DNA of 64,000 bases from Osedax fenrisi (GCA_964019155.1 OZ025244.1:15173393-15237392); one strand, 5' to 3'; numbered from the stretch's first letter, positions 44,930 to 58,005 are shown. Made by a program: numbers and translations. The notes: generated from the sequence alone by a model not told the origin.

Positions 44930-46218
44930 CTTTACTGTTGATTGCTTTCAGAGTGCATACCTTCCCAATCTAGTACATAAACTGCCCTAAACATTGCGTT
45001 TAATGATATTACGCCTTCTATGGATAATAAGGCGTCTTGTTATTTGGTTATTATTGATCTATCTAGTGCCTTTGATACGTTAAATCATAGGATTCTTTCT
45101 TACCGTCTACGTAAAATATGTATTCTTGTACAAGGTCACAACTGCAGAACCATGGTTGATGTCGTTTGCATCTTATAATATATCTTCAGTAAATATCAAG
45201 TCATCTTTGTCGGCTCCATTTGATCACACTCATGGCGTTCCTCAAGGATCAGTACTGGGTCCGATACTTTTTATTGTATAGATGCTTCCCATTATTTTGA
45301 TTTTTTTAAATACCCATATATTCATTATCACCTCTTTGCTGATGATTTACAAATTTATACTTTGTTTCCCACCTTGTTCTGATATTGATATAATTCAACT
45401 TTCATTTTCTAACTGTATTAATGATTTGATCTATTGGTTTTCCTGTAATTCTCTTTCATTAAATATTACTAAAACTTATAATATTATACTTTCTAGATCG
45501 CTTTCTTCAATTACTCTCACTCACCAATTCCGTATCTCACTTCATATCTCAAACACCATCACTACTCTAGGTTTTACTATTAATAATTCACTAGATTATT
45601 CACTACATATATCAAACACTGTTCGCACTGCTAATTATATCTGGTATAATATAGCCAAGAATCTTTCTAAGCTAACATTTACGTTAACTAAATCATTATT
45701 ACATTCATTAATATTTAGTAGACTTAGATATTGTAATTCACTTTTTAATAACATTCCGCAAAAATTGATGACAGAATTGATTCTATACAACGTAGAGCTG
45801 TTGGTATATTATTTAAGCTTAAGCTCTTACTGATAGCAAGACGCAAGGCGATATATATGGGAGTTCCGGAATACCTATCGAAGGGAGTCATAATTCGAGC
45901 AACTAAGCGTCCAAGTCGCAAATGTGAGCTGATGAAACTCTCTGTACCGCTTGTCTCATCTATATATGCAGATGCTGCTTTCACTGTTGCTGCTCCGAAG
46001 TACTGGAACAGACTTCCAGACGACTTACGGAATATATCATATTTTATTACTTAAAAATGTTGACTACATTCACATATATTATCATTATAATGTATTCTTT
46101 AAAATGTATTATTATTCGTGTATTTATTTATTTATTTGTTTTATCAACTTGACGCCTACAGACTCTATAGTTTTCATTTAGTCAATACACCTTTATATTA
46201 TTATTATTATTATTATTA
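44930..46218 (+). mobile_element. L2/CR1-like LINE fragment, decayed RT to 3' end
   Basis: Traces of reverse transcriptase in shifting frames: FQSAYLPN, DNKASCYLVIIDLSSAFDTL, HGVPQGSVLGP, FADDLQIYT-like, then the C-terminal region with ADAAFTVAAPKYWNRLPDDL. Ends in (TTA)8 at 46197-46220. Several stops and frameshifts make it a dead copy. It is closest to the LINE at 48178-53945. Confidence 0.8.
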
Positions 46219-47176
46219 TATATAGAATTAGAATACTAAAGCTGATACTTCAGAATATACTCTTGCTATATATAGATAGTATTTCGATAATTCTTAATAT
46301 AATATAGCCTACTATAGTATCTATAGATAATAATAAATTTACTAATAACATTTATTATAAAATCTATTATTTTAATAACTATATTTATAGCAGACGATTT
46401 ACATTTTTGTGAATATATTATTTAGAGTGTTCAAAAAACTAGTGTTTAGATATGGAAAATGATAATATTGTAAACAAATTAAATAATTTCATTTTAACCT
46501 AACTATCATCGTTCATAATACATTCTGAATACAACTAATATATATATATATATATTATGTTCTATTAATTTACTTGAACATATTCTAATTTGTAATAATG
46601 ATTTCAAAACATCTATTATATATTATTATTTCTATATAATATATATATATATATTATTGTTGGGTAATAATTACTATAATGTTACCTAATAATTGCTAAT
46701 ATTTTTACTTTTACATGTAGAATGTTTCACACGTATGATCTATAAATAAATACTTACTCACATTCTCACACACATACACATTCACATACGCACATACGAG
46801 TGTAACCTATGACAATACATACTTCAGTACATCTGAATACATCTTCCGTTGAATAAACTTAGCTATCGCCCAATTAAGAATCGATGTTGTCGTCTACTAT
46901 TAGTGGTTAGTCTACTATTAGTGGTTACCCCTCTGTGTCCAATACTGTGATTAGTTTACTAAACTTCCTAATTACTATGTTATGTATATATGTATTTATG
47001 TATACATATATGTGTGTGAGAATTTAAATGTTTAATATGAATTCATATAAGTTGTAAATACATAACGAGATATAGCGTAATCAATTAATGATTTAGCGTA
47101 TGTTTATATATACTTGTGTGTGTGTTTATACATACACATTCATATCGATTATAAACTTGTATTTTTGTAACAATTA

Positions 47177-47178
47177 TA

Positions 47179-47217
<39 letters not shown>

Positions 47218-47252
47218 GCATGTAAATAAAACGTATATATATATACACACAC

Positions 47253-47319
<67 letters not shown>

Positions 47320-47345
47320 CACATATATATATATATATATATGCG
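47177..47345. repeat. AT-dominated microsatellite cluster, ~170 bp
   Basis: Several AT runs separated by short ACACAC and ATGCATG pieces. Confidence 0.9.
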
Positions 47346-47509
47346 TGTAAGTATATTATCTTAATGGACCGTCAGGACCTTAACGGTGTCAGGTAACGTA
47401 ATGTTACGATCTCTCGTGTAATCGCGTCACTGATATCGCACATCACGTGACGTGTATAGTATATGTCACGTGACTTCTGTATCACGTGTGCGTAATGGTA
47501 TTAAACTTA

Positions 47510-47573
<64 letters not shown>

Positions 47574-47576
<3 letters not shown>

Positions 47577-47746
47577 CGATGAAATCAAACTTCTGACTTC
47601 GAACTTCGGACTGATACTTAATCATTTCGAACTGATACTGATACTCGATAATTATACAATTTCGAACTCGGACTCGAACTGATACTCGAATATTTCGAAT
47701 TGATACTATACCGATACTCTGATAGTAGGGTTCGATTTCATCACTA
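47574..47746. mobile_element. Small hAT-like MITE, 173 bp
   Basis: Ends TAGCGATGAAATCAAAC and GTTCGATTTCATCACTA. Flanks ATATATAT and ATCTATAT agree at seven of eight, but the left flank is microsatellite. The interior is a run of GAACTGATACTGATACTCG-like units. Confidence 0.65.
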
Positions 47747-47747
47747 A

Positions 47748-47782
<35 letters not shown>

Positions 47783-48083
47783 CGTTTACCATTAAACTAT
47801 AAAACTACTATACATTATATGTGAAAGTAATGCGCCTTAGACTTATTTCGGCCTACGACTTAAGTAGAACAATATATTATGGAATGCGCTTCCATTGTCA
47901 TTATGTTTAATTAGGACATTACGGATTTGTTTGTCAATACTTATATCTAATTTTTATATATTATCTAGACTTGTGTGATTGAACTATGCATTGATGTTTA
48001 ATAGAATACTTATTTATTAGATTATAATCTATCGATAGATACAATATTTTTGATTAATTAAATAATATGATAAATAGATATAA

Positions 48084-48122
<39 letters not shown>

Positions 48123-48718
48123 TTGAATTAATAAATATATAGAATAATAAATAATCAAATATTTATCTAAACTAGTCCCTTATTACATCCATCGTACCAA
48201 AGTCTATGAAACACTCTTATATCACCCCAATTATAAAAAACTACCCTTAGCCACTCGAACCTGTCGAGCTATCGAACTATCTCCCAGCTTTCATCAATCT
48301 CTAAGACCTTGGGGCGAATTGTATCTGCTCAACGTATACACTATATCACTACCAATTCAATTATTGATAAGTTTAAAAGTGCTTACTTACCCCATCGGAG
48401 CACTGAATCAGCACTTAATCTTATCATTAATGATCTACTCATATCCCTTGACAACAAAGCCCCGTGCTATTAAGGCCCCTCCGGATCACAGCTATGAAGC
48501 CGTAAAGGGAGTTGCCATTTCCACAGGCCTCATGTCCTTTTGGGACATGATACATTCGATACGCACTGTTACATGCGCATCAAGAAAGTGGTTTTCTTGT
48601 ATTGTGTGTAGGTGACTAACTAACCCACTCGGGTCCTCACCCAAGAGTGCCTTACGTACCAATTTCAATCAAAAACAATTCCGGGGATTCATTATCAATA
48701 TCATCAATCAGTAGGGGC

Positions 48719-50113
48719 TCAATCAGGATCGGGCTGCCGCCATTTTGCACTACGGCGCGTACTTTTGCGAAACTCATCATAAATCCATCTACCCTTCTCA
48801 AGAACTCGGACACTCATAATCATCCACACCCGCCTAGACCATCCTATCGGTGAAAGCTCATCGTAACTCGTTGTCGATAAAGTACCTCGCCAATTAAGAA
48901 TACATGCGCTGACTAATACATTACTCATACCGCTTTCGGCTTTAGCCCAAGACGTGATGCACTCTTTCGAGTAGTAGTTTACCTTCTCGATGTGAGGATT
49001 TTCCAGAGAGAAATTATCCGCCACAATCGAAATATCCACTACCCACACCACTCCCAAATCTGTCTTCCAGAAAACTAGATCTGGTTTTCTTAGGCCGACG
49101 ATCGTTTTAATTCTTGGTTCGACCAGCACAGTGTATTCCTTCTTAACGAGTTCCTTTTCCAGATACTTCACAATTGAGTCGTGTCTTCGCAGTCTCGCAT
49201 AATGTGTTCTTGAGCAGCTTTGTAGGATATGTCCTAGTGTTTCTGTACTATTACATGCATCACAACTGTTTGAGGATAGAGAATAATACCTTTTCATCCT
49301 AGATTTAGTTTGGCAGCTATTAAACTTCAGAGATAGAGCTCCGATGTAGGCATTACCCCGCATCAGAGATGTCCCATCCACCATCCAACTGTTAACGAAT
49401 CCGAGAATCGAAGCATCCTTCATACCACGGCCATCGTACTTAGATACCAATTCCTTACCCCAAGCAACTTTCACCATCTTCAGACTAGTACATTCAATTC
49501 CCGATATTTCAATAACGGTTGACTTTCGTAGGTCAGTGGAGAGGGTAGTGAGAGCTTTAGTTACTGGGTCCGAAGAACCCAATAACCCCGCCCTCCTATT
49601 CCCACGAAGAATCGGAATCGTATCAGTGAAACACTGAAGCCCAAATCCCCCGTTGTTGTTACTAGCGTAAAAGAAACCCATAGGAACGTCTTTCGGTAAG
49701 TGTAGCCATTTTCTAACGAATCTCCGTACAAGGTAGTCCAATTTTATCCAGGTCTGTTTAAACGAATCTCCTAACACCAGAAGGTGATTAAGAGACGGTA
49801 ATAAATTGTTTAGGAGCATGAAAATTCTCTGCTGAGGTTTAAGCGGAGCATTTGTCAGATTAACCAACGCCTGTTCCAACCTCTCGTATACGTTTTCACC
49901 TCTCAATTCCAGACCGATGCTTATACCCAAGTACTTGTACGTTTCATCAATTTCCAATGACTTGATACTCTCACCGTTAGCCGTCTTGAGGTAACTCTTA
50001 GTATCGCAAAACCATTTCCTGCGCTTTTGGCTGACCTTAATCGACATGGATGCCGATTTAGACGAGTTCAAGTTAAGCCCCGCTTCCATCATAGATGTTT
50101 CCACCCGTGACAA
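48719..50113 (-). pseudogene. R2-like C terminus: CCHC finger and restriction-like endonuclease
   Basis: 464-codon open frame after an in-frame stop at about 50112. It has the RT thumb, a CCHC finger (CDACNSTETLGHILQSC), then the endonuclease core KPDLVFW and VVWVVDISIV (PD...D type) that nicks the target in R2. This is the best preserved part. Confidence 0.85.
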
Positions 50114-50178
50114 TTACAGTGCCGCTCCTTCTTTCGTCTGAGCCAGGAGTACAAGATTATCCGCGAACGCAAGACAGT

Positions 50179-50966
50179 TTAGTAACACACCTCCGACGGA
50201 GACCCCAATATCCTTGCCCAGATTCCTAAAAACATTGTCAATGACGCAATTAAAAGTACTGGAGACATGGGGTCGCCCTGCCGTACACCTCTTCCAACCT
50301 TGATTAACCGAGAATGTTCCTTACCAATCCTTAGACGGGTACTTGAGCCCGAGTAGCAATCTGCGATATACTTTAGTAGCGGCCTAGGGACGCCACACTT
50401 CATCGCACACCTCACGATCTGCTGATGAGTAACCGTGTCAAAAGCTTTAGCGACGTCCAAGAATATTACGTTAACATCCTTGAGTGATCGCTTCGAGTCC
50501 TCTAGTATTGCCTTCAATATAAAGAGGTTCTCAGCGATTCCGTCGAATTTTCTGAATGCCTTTTGCCGGATGCTCAATCGTGACCATAGATCTAGTCGGT
50601 ACGCTAAGATCTTATGGAAAAGCCTTCCAACCACTGAGCCCAATGTAATGGGTCGGAAGTCCTTCGGTTGTTCTGCGTGCGAAGTCTTTGGGATCAGTAC
50701 CGTGGTACCCCTCTTAAATCTTACAGGTGATATACCTACCAGCATGTAAAAGTTGAAACGAGTCGAGAGACGTTCTTTTGATAACTATTGGATCCCGGAT
50801 TTCTTGATGCGATCTGGGCCAGGAGCCCCGTTGTAAGGTTCGTTCTAATTCGTCTTCGGTAATGGGTTTGACCATCTCATAAAGAGGGTCGCATTCATCG
50901 CCCCCAACTTCAATTCTACCATTAGATACGCCTTCGAGCAACGGAGCCCAGAAAGAAGTCTGTTCA
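50179..50966 (-). pseudogene. R2-like reverse transcriptase region (frameshifted)
   Basis: Main open part at 50179-50745: VRFKRGTTVLIPKTSHAEQP, DFRPITLGSVVGRLFHKILA, NVIFLDVAKAFDTVTHQQIV, GVRQGDPMSPVL, all R2/RLE-type RT blocks. Upstream (50714-51022) is the thumb-proximal N-terminal RT part in another frame. The active-site block on the - strand near 50150 reads LAFADNLVLLAQ, so the second catalytic Asp is Asn. Confidence 0.8.
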
Positions 50967-51917
50967 TCAAGCGAACTTAACGCAGATCCTTCCTGTACCA
51001 TCTTCCATGATCCTGACACCACTTTTCGAAAACAAGATTTCCGAGAAACAATTTTTCTTATAGAGTTCCTGAATTATCGCGTACTGCTGTTTACGCAGCC
51101 CAGTTCTGTTTACTCTATTAGAAGATCTCTTACGTCGTCTCGATTTTTCCATACTTAGCTTAACACGATTACGTTCAACTGTTACTTTAACTGACACATT
51201 GTCTTTAACCCTTTTAGTTCTGTTACGATTCACCCGGGCGGCACTGTTTCCACCAACGCCTTCCTTCGGGAAGATCGAGTCTAGATCCTGTTCGATGATG
51301 TCTCTTATATCAGTGGATGGCGAACATTTCAAGTCCCATTCTCTAAGCCAATATACTAGTCTAGGGTCAAGGTCGGCCTGAACTGAGCTGGATAAGATAA
51401 CTTTCCGAAGATCCTCATCCCACCCCATGCCCGGCTCAGGAATAGTATCGCGTTCCTCCGAAGAGGAATTTGACACTTCTGATCTGTATTCGCATAAAGT
51501 ATCCATCTCTTGAGAAACGGGGGAGTTTTTAAGCTCATCCCGGATATCCCTATAAGCTAGGGATCTCCGCTTACCTGAAATGCTATCGAGGGTCCTATTC
51601 TCGATAACCTTACACAGCTCTTGGTTGACGAAGGCCTTAGGATTCTTTCCGAGTATCTCCACTTCCAAGGTTGCCATCACCCTCATATCCTCACTCGTCC
51701 ATCTTCTTTTCTGGCTAGCATTAATCTCCGCAGCGCCTGCCGAATGGACGGCCCTAGCGTGTGCTTTTCTCTTATGAACGCCCAAACCCCCAATCGTAGC
51801 AAACGATTCATCACACATTTCGCATCTATACACGTCGCAGGCGGTTAGTCTGTCACCCACGGTTTTGGGAGCAATAAGCGGTGCTCCTACCTGTTCAATA
51901 ATGTTTTCGTTATCCAT
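50967..51917 (-). pseudogene. R2-like N-terminal region: C2H2 finger and Myb motif
   Basis: 316-codon open frame. The finger at residues 34-56 is CEMCDESFATIGGLGVHKRK followed by AH (C-x2-C-x12-H-x4-H). The Myb-like segment starts KRRWTSEDMRVMATLE near residue 70. Such domains bind the DNA target in R2 proteins. The frame departs from the RT frame near 51000, where EILFSKSGVR and the overlapping frame show a frameshift. Confidence 0.8.
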
Positions 51918-52381
51918 ATTATTTTTGTGGGTCTTTCCCAGGCATACTACATTTTACTAGTGAGTCAGCTAGGAATCCATCTTACCGATCCAGAATCCAC
52001 ACAGTTTTCGTTATCATTTTTCCATTTTTATTTTCCTTTTGTTAGTATGCTGGCCCAATCCGAGGTCTTTATTATTGAGACAGTACAAAACGAAGCGTGT
52101 ATTAGCCTACTTGTCCGTACATTAACTTTGAAGGTATCACCGAAAGATTAACCTAGCAACGTCACCGTGTCGCGAAGGATTCGTATTGGAGGACAATCCA
52201 ATTAGAATCAACTCCGGCTTGCTTGCGCCAGAGCCTTCAATCAGTTCAGTTTTCACCTATCCAGCTACCACCACGAGGAGGCGAAGGTTGGACTTTCTAG
52301 CTATGCAATGATGAGCTAATCAAATCGAGGACATAAGGCTACCACACCTTAATATAGTCATGATAATCATAGTTGTTCCTG

Positions 52382-52709
52382 CCGTTACCCGTGCTTATTT
52401 AAACTTCTTCACTTTGACGTTCGAGCACTGGACAGAAATCACATCGCATAATCCGCCGATTATTACCAGAGGACAGACTATTTTTAGCCACACAACGTTT
52501 CTATAGACGACAACTGTGTTTGCTGCCCCAATAAACTAATACCTTTCTTTGGCTTCTGGATATTATATCTGATGTATAAACCCCTCGTCCAAGAGGACTG
52601 GTGATTAGTCTCTTGTAACAACATACAGAGTCCATATAGTTTACTCGTGTCGTTACCCGTGCTTATTTAAACTTCTTCACTTTGACATTCGAGCACTGGA
52701 CACAAATTG
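52382..52709. repeat. 59-bp direct repeat at the 5' end of the R2-like element
   Basis: CGTTACCCGTGCTTATTTAA and the following ~39 bases (to GAGCACTGGACA) occur at about 52382-52440 and 52653-52709 with two or three differences. The second copy ends at the LINE junction, so it may mark the element 5' end, with a partial tandem 5' unit inside. Confidence 0.65.
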
Positions 52710-54227
52710 TGTTACTTGACCTATCCAGTGCCTTTGACACTCTAAACCATGACATTCTTGCTTTACGACTAAATGAAATCGGTATTCATTGTCAAGTACA
52801 CAGCTGGTTTATATCATTATTTTCCTTAAGGTCCTCCTCAGTGAAAATTAACTCATCCTTCTCTATTCCCTTTATCAGCACTCATGTCGTTCCACAAGGC
52901 TCCGTGCTTGGTCCTTTATGTTTTATTATTTATATTTTACCCATAAAATCCATATTTAATAAATATCCTTACATCCACTACCATCTCTTTGCCGACGATC
53001 TACAAATGTATACTTCTTTTCCCATTTCCAGTGACTCCAACTCTATTCAACTGTCTATTTTTAACTGCCTCACAGAACTTACTGACTGGTTCTCCCAGAA
53101 TTCCCTATCACTTAATATGACCAAAACTAACACCATCAATATCTCCAGACCTATAAGTATACTTACCCCCTAATCATCACCCACCCCTTTCTATTATCCC
53201 TCCCTACCTCACAATCCATAACAACTCTTGGTTTCACCATCAACTCCCACCTAGATTACTCCGACCACATATCTATAATGATTCGCAATGCCAACTATGT
53301 CTTTATAATATTAGAAAATCACGCAATAAGTTGACTTTTTCAATGACTAAAAGTCTAATACACTCACTAGCCTTCAGTAGACTTATATACTGCTGCTCAC
53401 ATCTATGTAATCTTCCCCTAAAGCATATGCTTAAACTCGAGATGATCCAACGACGTTCTATACGCACCCTATATAAACTGAAGTTTTCTTCAATAGTATC
53501 AATATCGACTCTAATGCGATCACTCGGCTGGCTTAAGTTTAGGTATATCTGCAGGTACAGACTACTATGCATAACCCATAAGGTGATACATCTTAGATCT
53601 CCAGAGTACCTAGCAGATTTGATCAGTATTCAGACCCTTAGTCGAGCTAGCAGGAAATGTCACACGATGAAAATTGTGCAACGCTCGACTATATCTGCTC
53701 ACTCTGAATCTGCTTTCTCTGTGGTAGCTCCAAAATACTGGAATGCTCTACCATATGACATTAGGTGTTTGAAATCACTGTCACTATTTAAATGTAAACT
53801 CTCCACGCACCTATTAACATTGTAACCTCCGCTCCCTTTTCCTTTATTTTTATTTTACTTTATTTATTTTATTTTTGTTTCCTTCTCATGACGCCCATAA
53901 CCACCACGTGATTTTGTAGTCAATAAAATATTTTAAATAAATAAATAAACATTTGTATACAAAGTATCTATCTATTCTTCAAATAAGCATGTATAAAGCG
54001 CGTATTATAACATAACGTTATATATATATAACTTATAAGAAAGTTTGTATATTTACATACTTATTTGTATATATTAATGTATGTATATTAATAAGTATGT
54101 ACTACATGATATTGCAAGTAGTTAGCATGCTATACGTGTGACTATCACATAAGCTATTAACATATAACATATTAAATACATTATTAATATAAGTTTACAA
54201 CTAACAACTAAAATATGCAACCACACA

Positions 54228-54230
<3 letters not shown>

Positions 54231-54312
<82 letters not shown>
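54231..54312. repeat. (TA)n microsatellite, ~80 bp
   Basis: Uninterrupted TA, among the longest in the window. Confidence 0.97.
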
Positions 54313-54313
<1 letters not shown>

Positions 54314-55082
54314 TAAACAATGTACATCGTATACGTCAAGTTTATTAATAATATATTATTTTTGATATCACTACTCATATATATATATACATATATATAC
54401 TAAAAAATACACATGTCAAGTTCTATTAAATATATATTATCCACACTTAGATTATATAATAGATAACTATCTATATAGTATATATATAAAAGCGATACAG
54501 TGAATAAAAACCCTAGCGGATGTAGCGCACTTTACACACGACATCCTTATAAGGAGATAAAAACGTGAACAAGTCATTAAAAAATTATAATAATCAAGAT
54601 ATAGAATATATATAGAAATATGTAAGTGTATGTGAGAAATATACTTGTTCGTATAGTAATCTATATGGGACTTTACTTATATATCGGGAGTTTGTTCTAA
54701 CGAGAAGTATTCATTAAATAATGATCAGCTTTACTCGGATTATTTAACATATATATAACAACATTTTAAATAATATTTTTGGATTAAAATAATATGCTAT
54801 TTACTTCTTTACTGTGTATATAATAATACAAAATAATAACTATTGTTTAATTATAATACGTAGTATTTCTTTTCTTGTATAGTGTATAATATAGATATGC
54901 TTTGTTTCTCCGGGCGGGCGGGCTTCACAAATATATAAAACTGATAACATTAGTGAACTCGTGATGTAAGACAAGCGGCCGGCCGTCGCCTAGTTGAGAT
55001 CGATGCAGATGTGTCGTCAGTCATTAGTGATGACTCATCACATGTGATGCACTGTGCACCCAACGTTAATACACGAAAGCTA

Positions 55083-55156
55083 TGTTGAATGCGATGTTGA
55101 ATGCGATGTTGAATGCGATGTTGAATGCGATGTTGAATGCGATGTTGAATGCGATG
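55083..55156. repeat. GATGTTGAATGC 12-bp tandem repeat, six copies
   Basis: Six essentially identical units, suggesting recent expansion. Confidence 0.9.
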
Positions 55157-55451
55157 GTTTTATTAAAACGGTTGTTTTTTTAAAAAGTGAACCGACCGTG
55201 CACTATATTGAAAGTATACTTTAATAAACATATCCAACTTTATTATGCGCTATAACTATAACTATAACCTATATATAACCTATATATAACTATAGTTATA
55301 TATATATATACATAATTTATATAATTGTCCACTGGACAGTGTCCAGTGACGAGGGCTACGAATACATTATCTGCAGTATTACATATATGGTATATCTACT
55401 TCACTTTATTTGTATTCATCATATATTATGATACTACATTAATTTAGTTGG

Positions 55452-55564
<113 letters not shown>

Positions 55565-56301
55565 AAAACGATTAAAATATTATTAAACCTCTCGTATATA
55601 TATATCCGAGTATATAGTATACTACCATTACATATTATACCGTGCAATGTATGACATATATTCCATATATAAATAAACTTACAATAGTCAACTTGTAACG
55701 TATTTATTATAAATTATAGTTTAAACTTGTAATGTTATTTATAAATTGCTAAACAATCTCCGTTCTCGGATGTCAGATTTCTACGGCACTAGAATTATAG
55801 AAAATAAGTTAAATTGAATTAAATAGAATTTTCTACGGTTGAATTAAATTCACTAATTACGAATACGGATCACGTGAACAATTGTCCGATAGCATAATGT
55901 GGTTTGGTTGGGTGTATTGTTGACACGTCTGGCGTGGCTCACGTGGTTTATAATTCAGCTAAAAAACACCTGGGCATGTCAACATTAAACCTAACCAACA
56001 AAAACTATGTGATCGGGCGCTTGTTCACATGATCCAATATTACATATAAATTTGATGTAATACACCGGAAGCTCTCAAAGCGCATGACTAAGATGCATCT
56101 TCAGAGCTCTCAACACCTGAAAGGTAGCTAGACGTGTCTTCACTATAGTAATTTGTGTTCTAAATAGTACTTCACATCAATTGCGGGATAACTATAGTTT
56201 ATATATAATAATCAGAGTTTATTCATTAACCTGGATGAACGAAAAAGCAGAACTTACAAGTCGTTCACCCAACGTGATTGTGGGAGGAAAACATATATAT
56301 A

Positions 56302-56894
56302 CAGTAAAACCTCTCTATAAGAAACCTCTTTATAAGAAAAACCTCTTTATAAGAAAATTGTTCACACATTTGGTTGGAATTCAACCTTTTCCACATTAAA
56401 AAACCTCTTTATAAGAAAATTGTATAAGAAAAATATAAGAAAACCTCTTTATAAGAAACTTATTGTATAAAAAATATAAAAAATAATTACATATAAATAG
56501 AATTATTATATATTGATAACAATTATAGAAATTAATTATTATATAAGATATTTTTTTTTCATACAAATATTTTATATTACATAAATAGCTCGAAATTAAT
56601 TAAAATTAATTAATAATTGTTATTGTATATCCATACATTTATTAAAATTTATCAACATTAATTAATAAATGTTATTTTTAAATAAATTTCTAAACTATTA
56701 TTTTGATTAATACTTTTAAATAAATATAAATAAATATACTATATATATATATAACCTATATGTTATATAATGCATTTTCAATTATAAATTAATTCTTAAA
56801 ATCATTGGAAAAGTAAAAACCTCTTTATAAGAAAACCTCTCTATAAGAAAAAAAGTACTGAAAAAAAATAGTTTCTTATAGAGAGGTTTTACTG
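56302..56894. mobile_element. Tc1/mariner (pogo/Tigger)-like MITE, 593 bp
   Basis: Ends CAGTAAAACCTCTCTATAAG and complement, flanked by TA on both sides (56300-56301, 56895-56896). CAGTA-AAACCTC ends are typical of pogo/Tigger elements. The AAACCTCTTTATAAGAAA motif recurs several times inside near both ends. No transposase. Confidence 0.85.
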
Positions 56895-56902
56895 TATATA
56901 TA

Positions 56903-56941
<39 letters not shown>

Positions 56942-57144
56942 TTACCGACATTATTTGTATCTATATGTTATTCGTAGTGTACACATGCAATTAAGAACAC
57001 CACTGACGATACAACACACACGCATGCGCGAGGTGTTACTTTAATTGTTACTTTAATTACCGATAGATGTCGCTAATAGTGGTCGGCGTCTCTCACGTGT
57101 ATCGGTAGTAGTAGTAGTAGTAGTAACAATGCGGTGCTGAGAAA

Positions 57145-57235
57145 CTACACAGCACGTGACTAGGCGATACAGTCACGTGACGTAATGGAGTGCGAATCAC
57201 GTGACCTGGCGCGGCGACGTTCACCGAAGCGACTA
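57145..57235. promoter_or_regulatory. Possible regulatory island with three CACGTGAC sites
   Basis: GCACGTGAC at 57153, TCACGTGA at 57173-57180 and 57197-57204 within 55 bases, in a CpG-containing stretch. CACGTG is the E-box/CLEAR core bound by bHLH-zip factors (USF, MITF/TFE). No transcript is visible nearby. Confidence 0.3.
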
Positions 57236-57240
57236 TCTTG

Positions 57241-57295
57241 AAGTGTTTTCTTATTCTTCTCTCTCTCTCTCTCTTTCTCTCTCTATATATCTCTA

Positions 57296-57372
<77 letters not shown>

Positions 57373-57446
57373 ATCTATCTCTCTATATCTCTCTCTTTCT
57401 CTCTCTATCTCTCTCTATCTTTCTTTCTCTCTCTCACACTCTCTCA

Positions 57447-57496
<50 letters not shown>

Positions 57497-57550
57497 CTCT
57501 TTCTCTCTCTATCTCTCTCTATCTTTCTCTCATTCTTTCTCTCCCTCGCT
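57241..57550. repeat. (CT)n/(TA)n compound microsatellite, ~300 bp
   Basis: Alternating blocks of CTCTCT with TTTCT variants and (TA)n, in a partly repeated order (CT-TA-CT-TA-CT). Confidence 0.95.
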
Positions 57551-57998
57551 CTATCTCTTCTAGTGATAGTCAGTATTGTAGTGCCGCCATTTAACCGCGC
57601 CAGGTCTAGTCTCGTATGCTTATATAACCTATACTATAGGCCCTATATATGTATACATCTGTAGACATTGTATACGTGTACACGTGTATATGTAGGTATG
57701 TTCTCTATAACAATAGCTACGACGTATTGAACACTGGTTAAATCTAGCGGGTGACTAATGGTATTACTAGTGCGATGCTTATACTATACTATAGGTGGCG
57801 CTAGTGGTAACGGAAGGGTGACGCATAGCATGACGTAATCGTACATTTCGCAATGTTATCGTACGCTGGAGATAAAGGTGGGATACAAGGGAATATATCG
57901 GAGGGAGTGGTTATAATGTAGTAACGCATTCTATAGTGTACTAGTATTGTAAATATAGTATGTGTAAGTCTCATGTACACTGTATATACACTATGTAC

Positions 57999-58005
<7 letters not shown>

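Larger units (their letters stand above)
46221..48177. other. Gene-free stretch with long AT tracts
   Basis: No coding signal. It holds the (AT)n/(GTAT)n block 47177-47345, the (CA)(TA) tract 47510-47573, the small hAT-like element at 47574 and three TCACGTG-containing sites at 47443-47488. Confidence 0.5.
48472..52705 (-). mobile_element. R2-like non-LTR retrotransposon, inactive, inserted in a LINE
   Basis: 4.2 kb on the - strand in R2 order: one C2H2 zinc finger, Myb-like motif, RT, CCHC finger and restriction-like endonuclease. It lies in the RT gene of an L2-like LINE, not in 28S rDNA. Frameshifts near 51000, 50800 and 50200, a stop near 50112 and an altered RT active site (ADN) show that it is dead. 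The 3' UTR spans about 48472-48718. The 5' region contains a 59-bp direct repeat. Classification as R2 clade (single-finger type) is by domain order; NeSL or CRE relatives are less likely because they lack this finger plus Myb arrangement. Confidence 0.82.
48178..53945 (+). mobile_element. L2/CR1-like LINE interrupted by an R2-like element
   Basis: The left part (48178-48471) encodes RT blocks ISKTLGRIVSAQRIHYITTN, FKSAYLPHRSTESAL and INDLLISLDNKAPCY. The right part resumes at about 52706 with IVLLDLSSAFDTLNHDILAL, VVPQGSVLGPLCFIIY, HYHLFADDLQMY, and the C-terminal region to SAFSVVAPKYWNALPYD (53331-53825). The 45-kb copy reads DNKASCYLVIIDLSSAFD without a break, so the two parts belong to one LINE. 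The 3' end is AATAAAATATTTTAAATAAA with an ATAA tail. One frameshift lies near 53170-53330. Confidence 0.88.

Noticed and set aside
47085..47324. Many (IY)n-rich small proteins over TA tracts
   Set aside because: TA repeats have no stop in one frame and give IYIYIY everywhere in the window; there is no coding evidence.
48472..52705. R2 insertion in 28S rDNA
   Set aside because: Both flanks encode LINE reverse transcriptase; no rRNA sequence was found next to the element.
54960..55080. A short GC-richer coding exon
   Set aside because: No open frame with a recognisable family on either strand; CGGCCGGCCG and TGACTCA motifs only.
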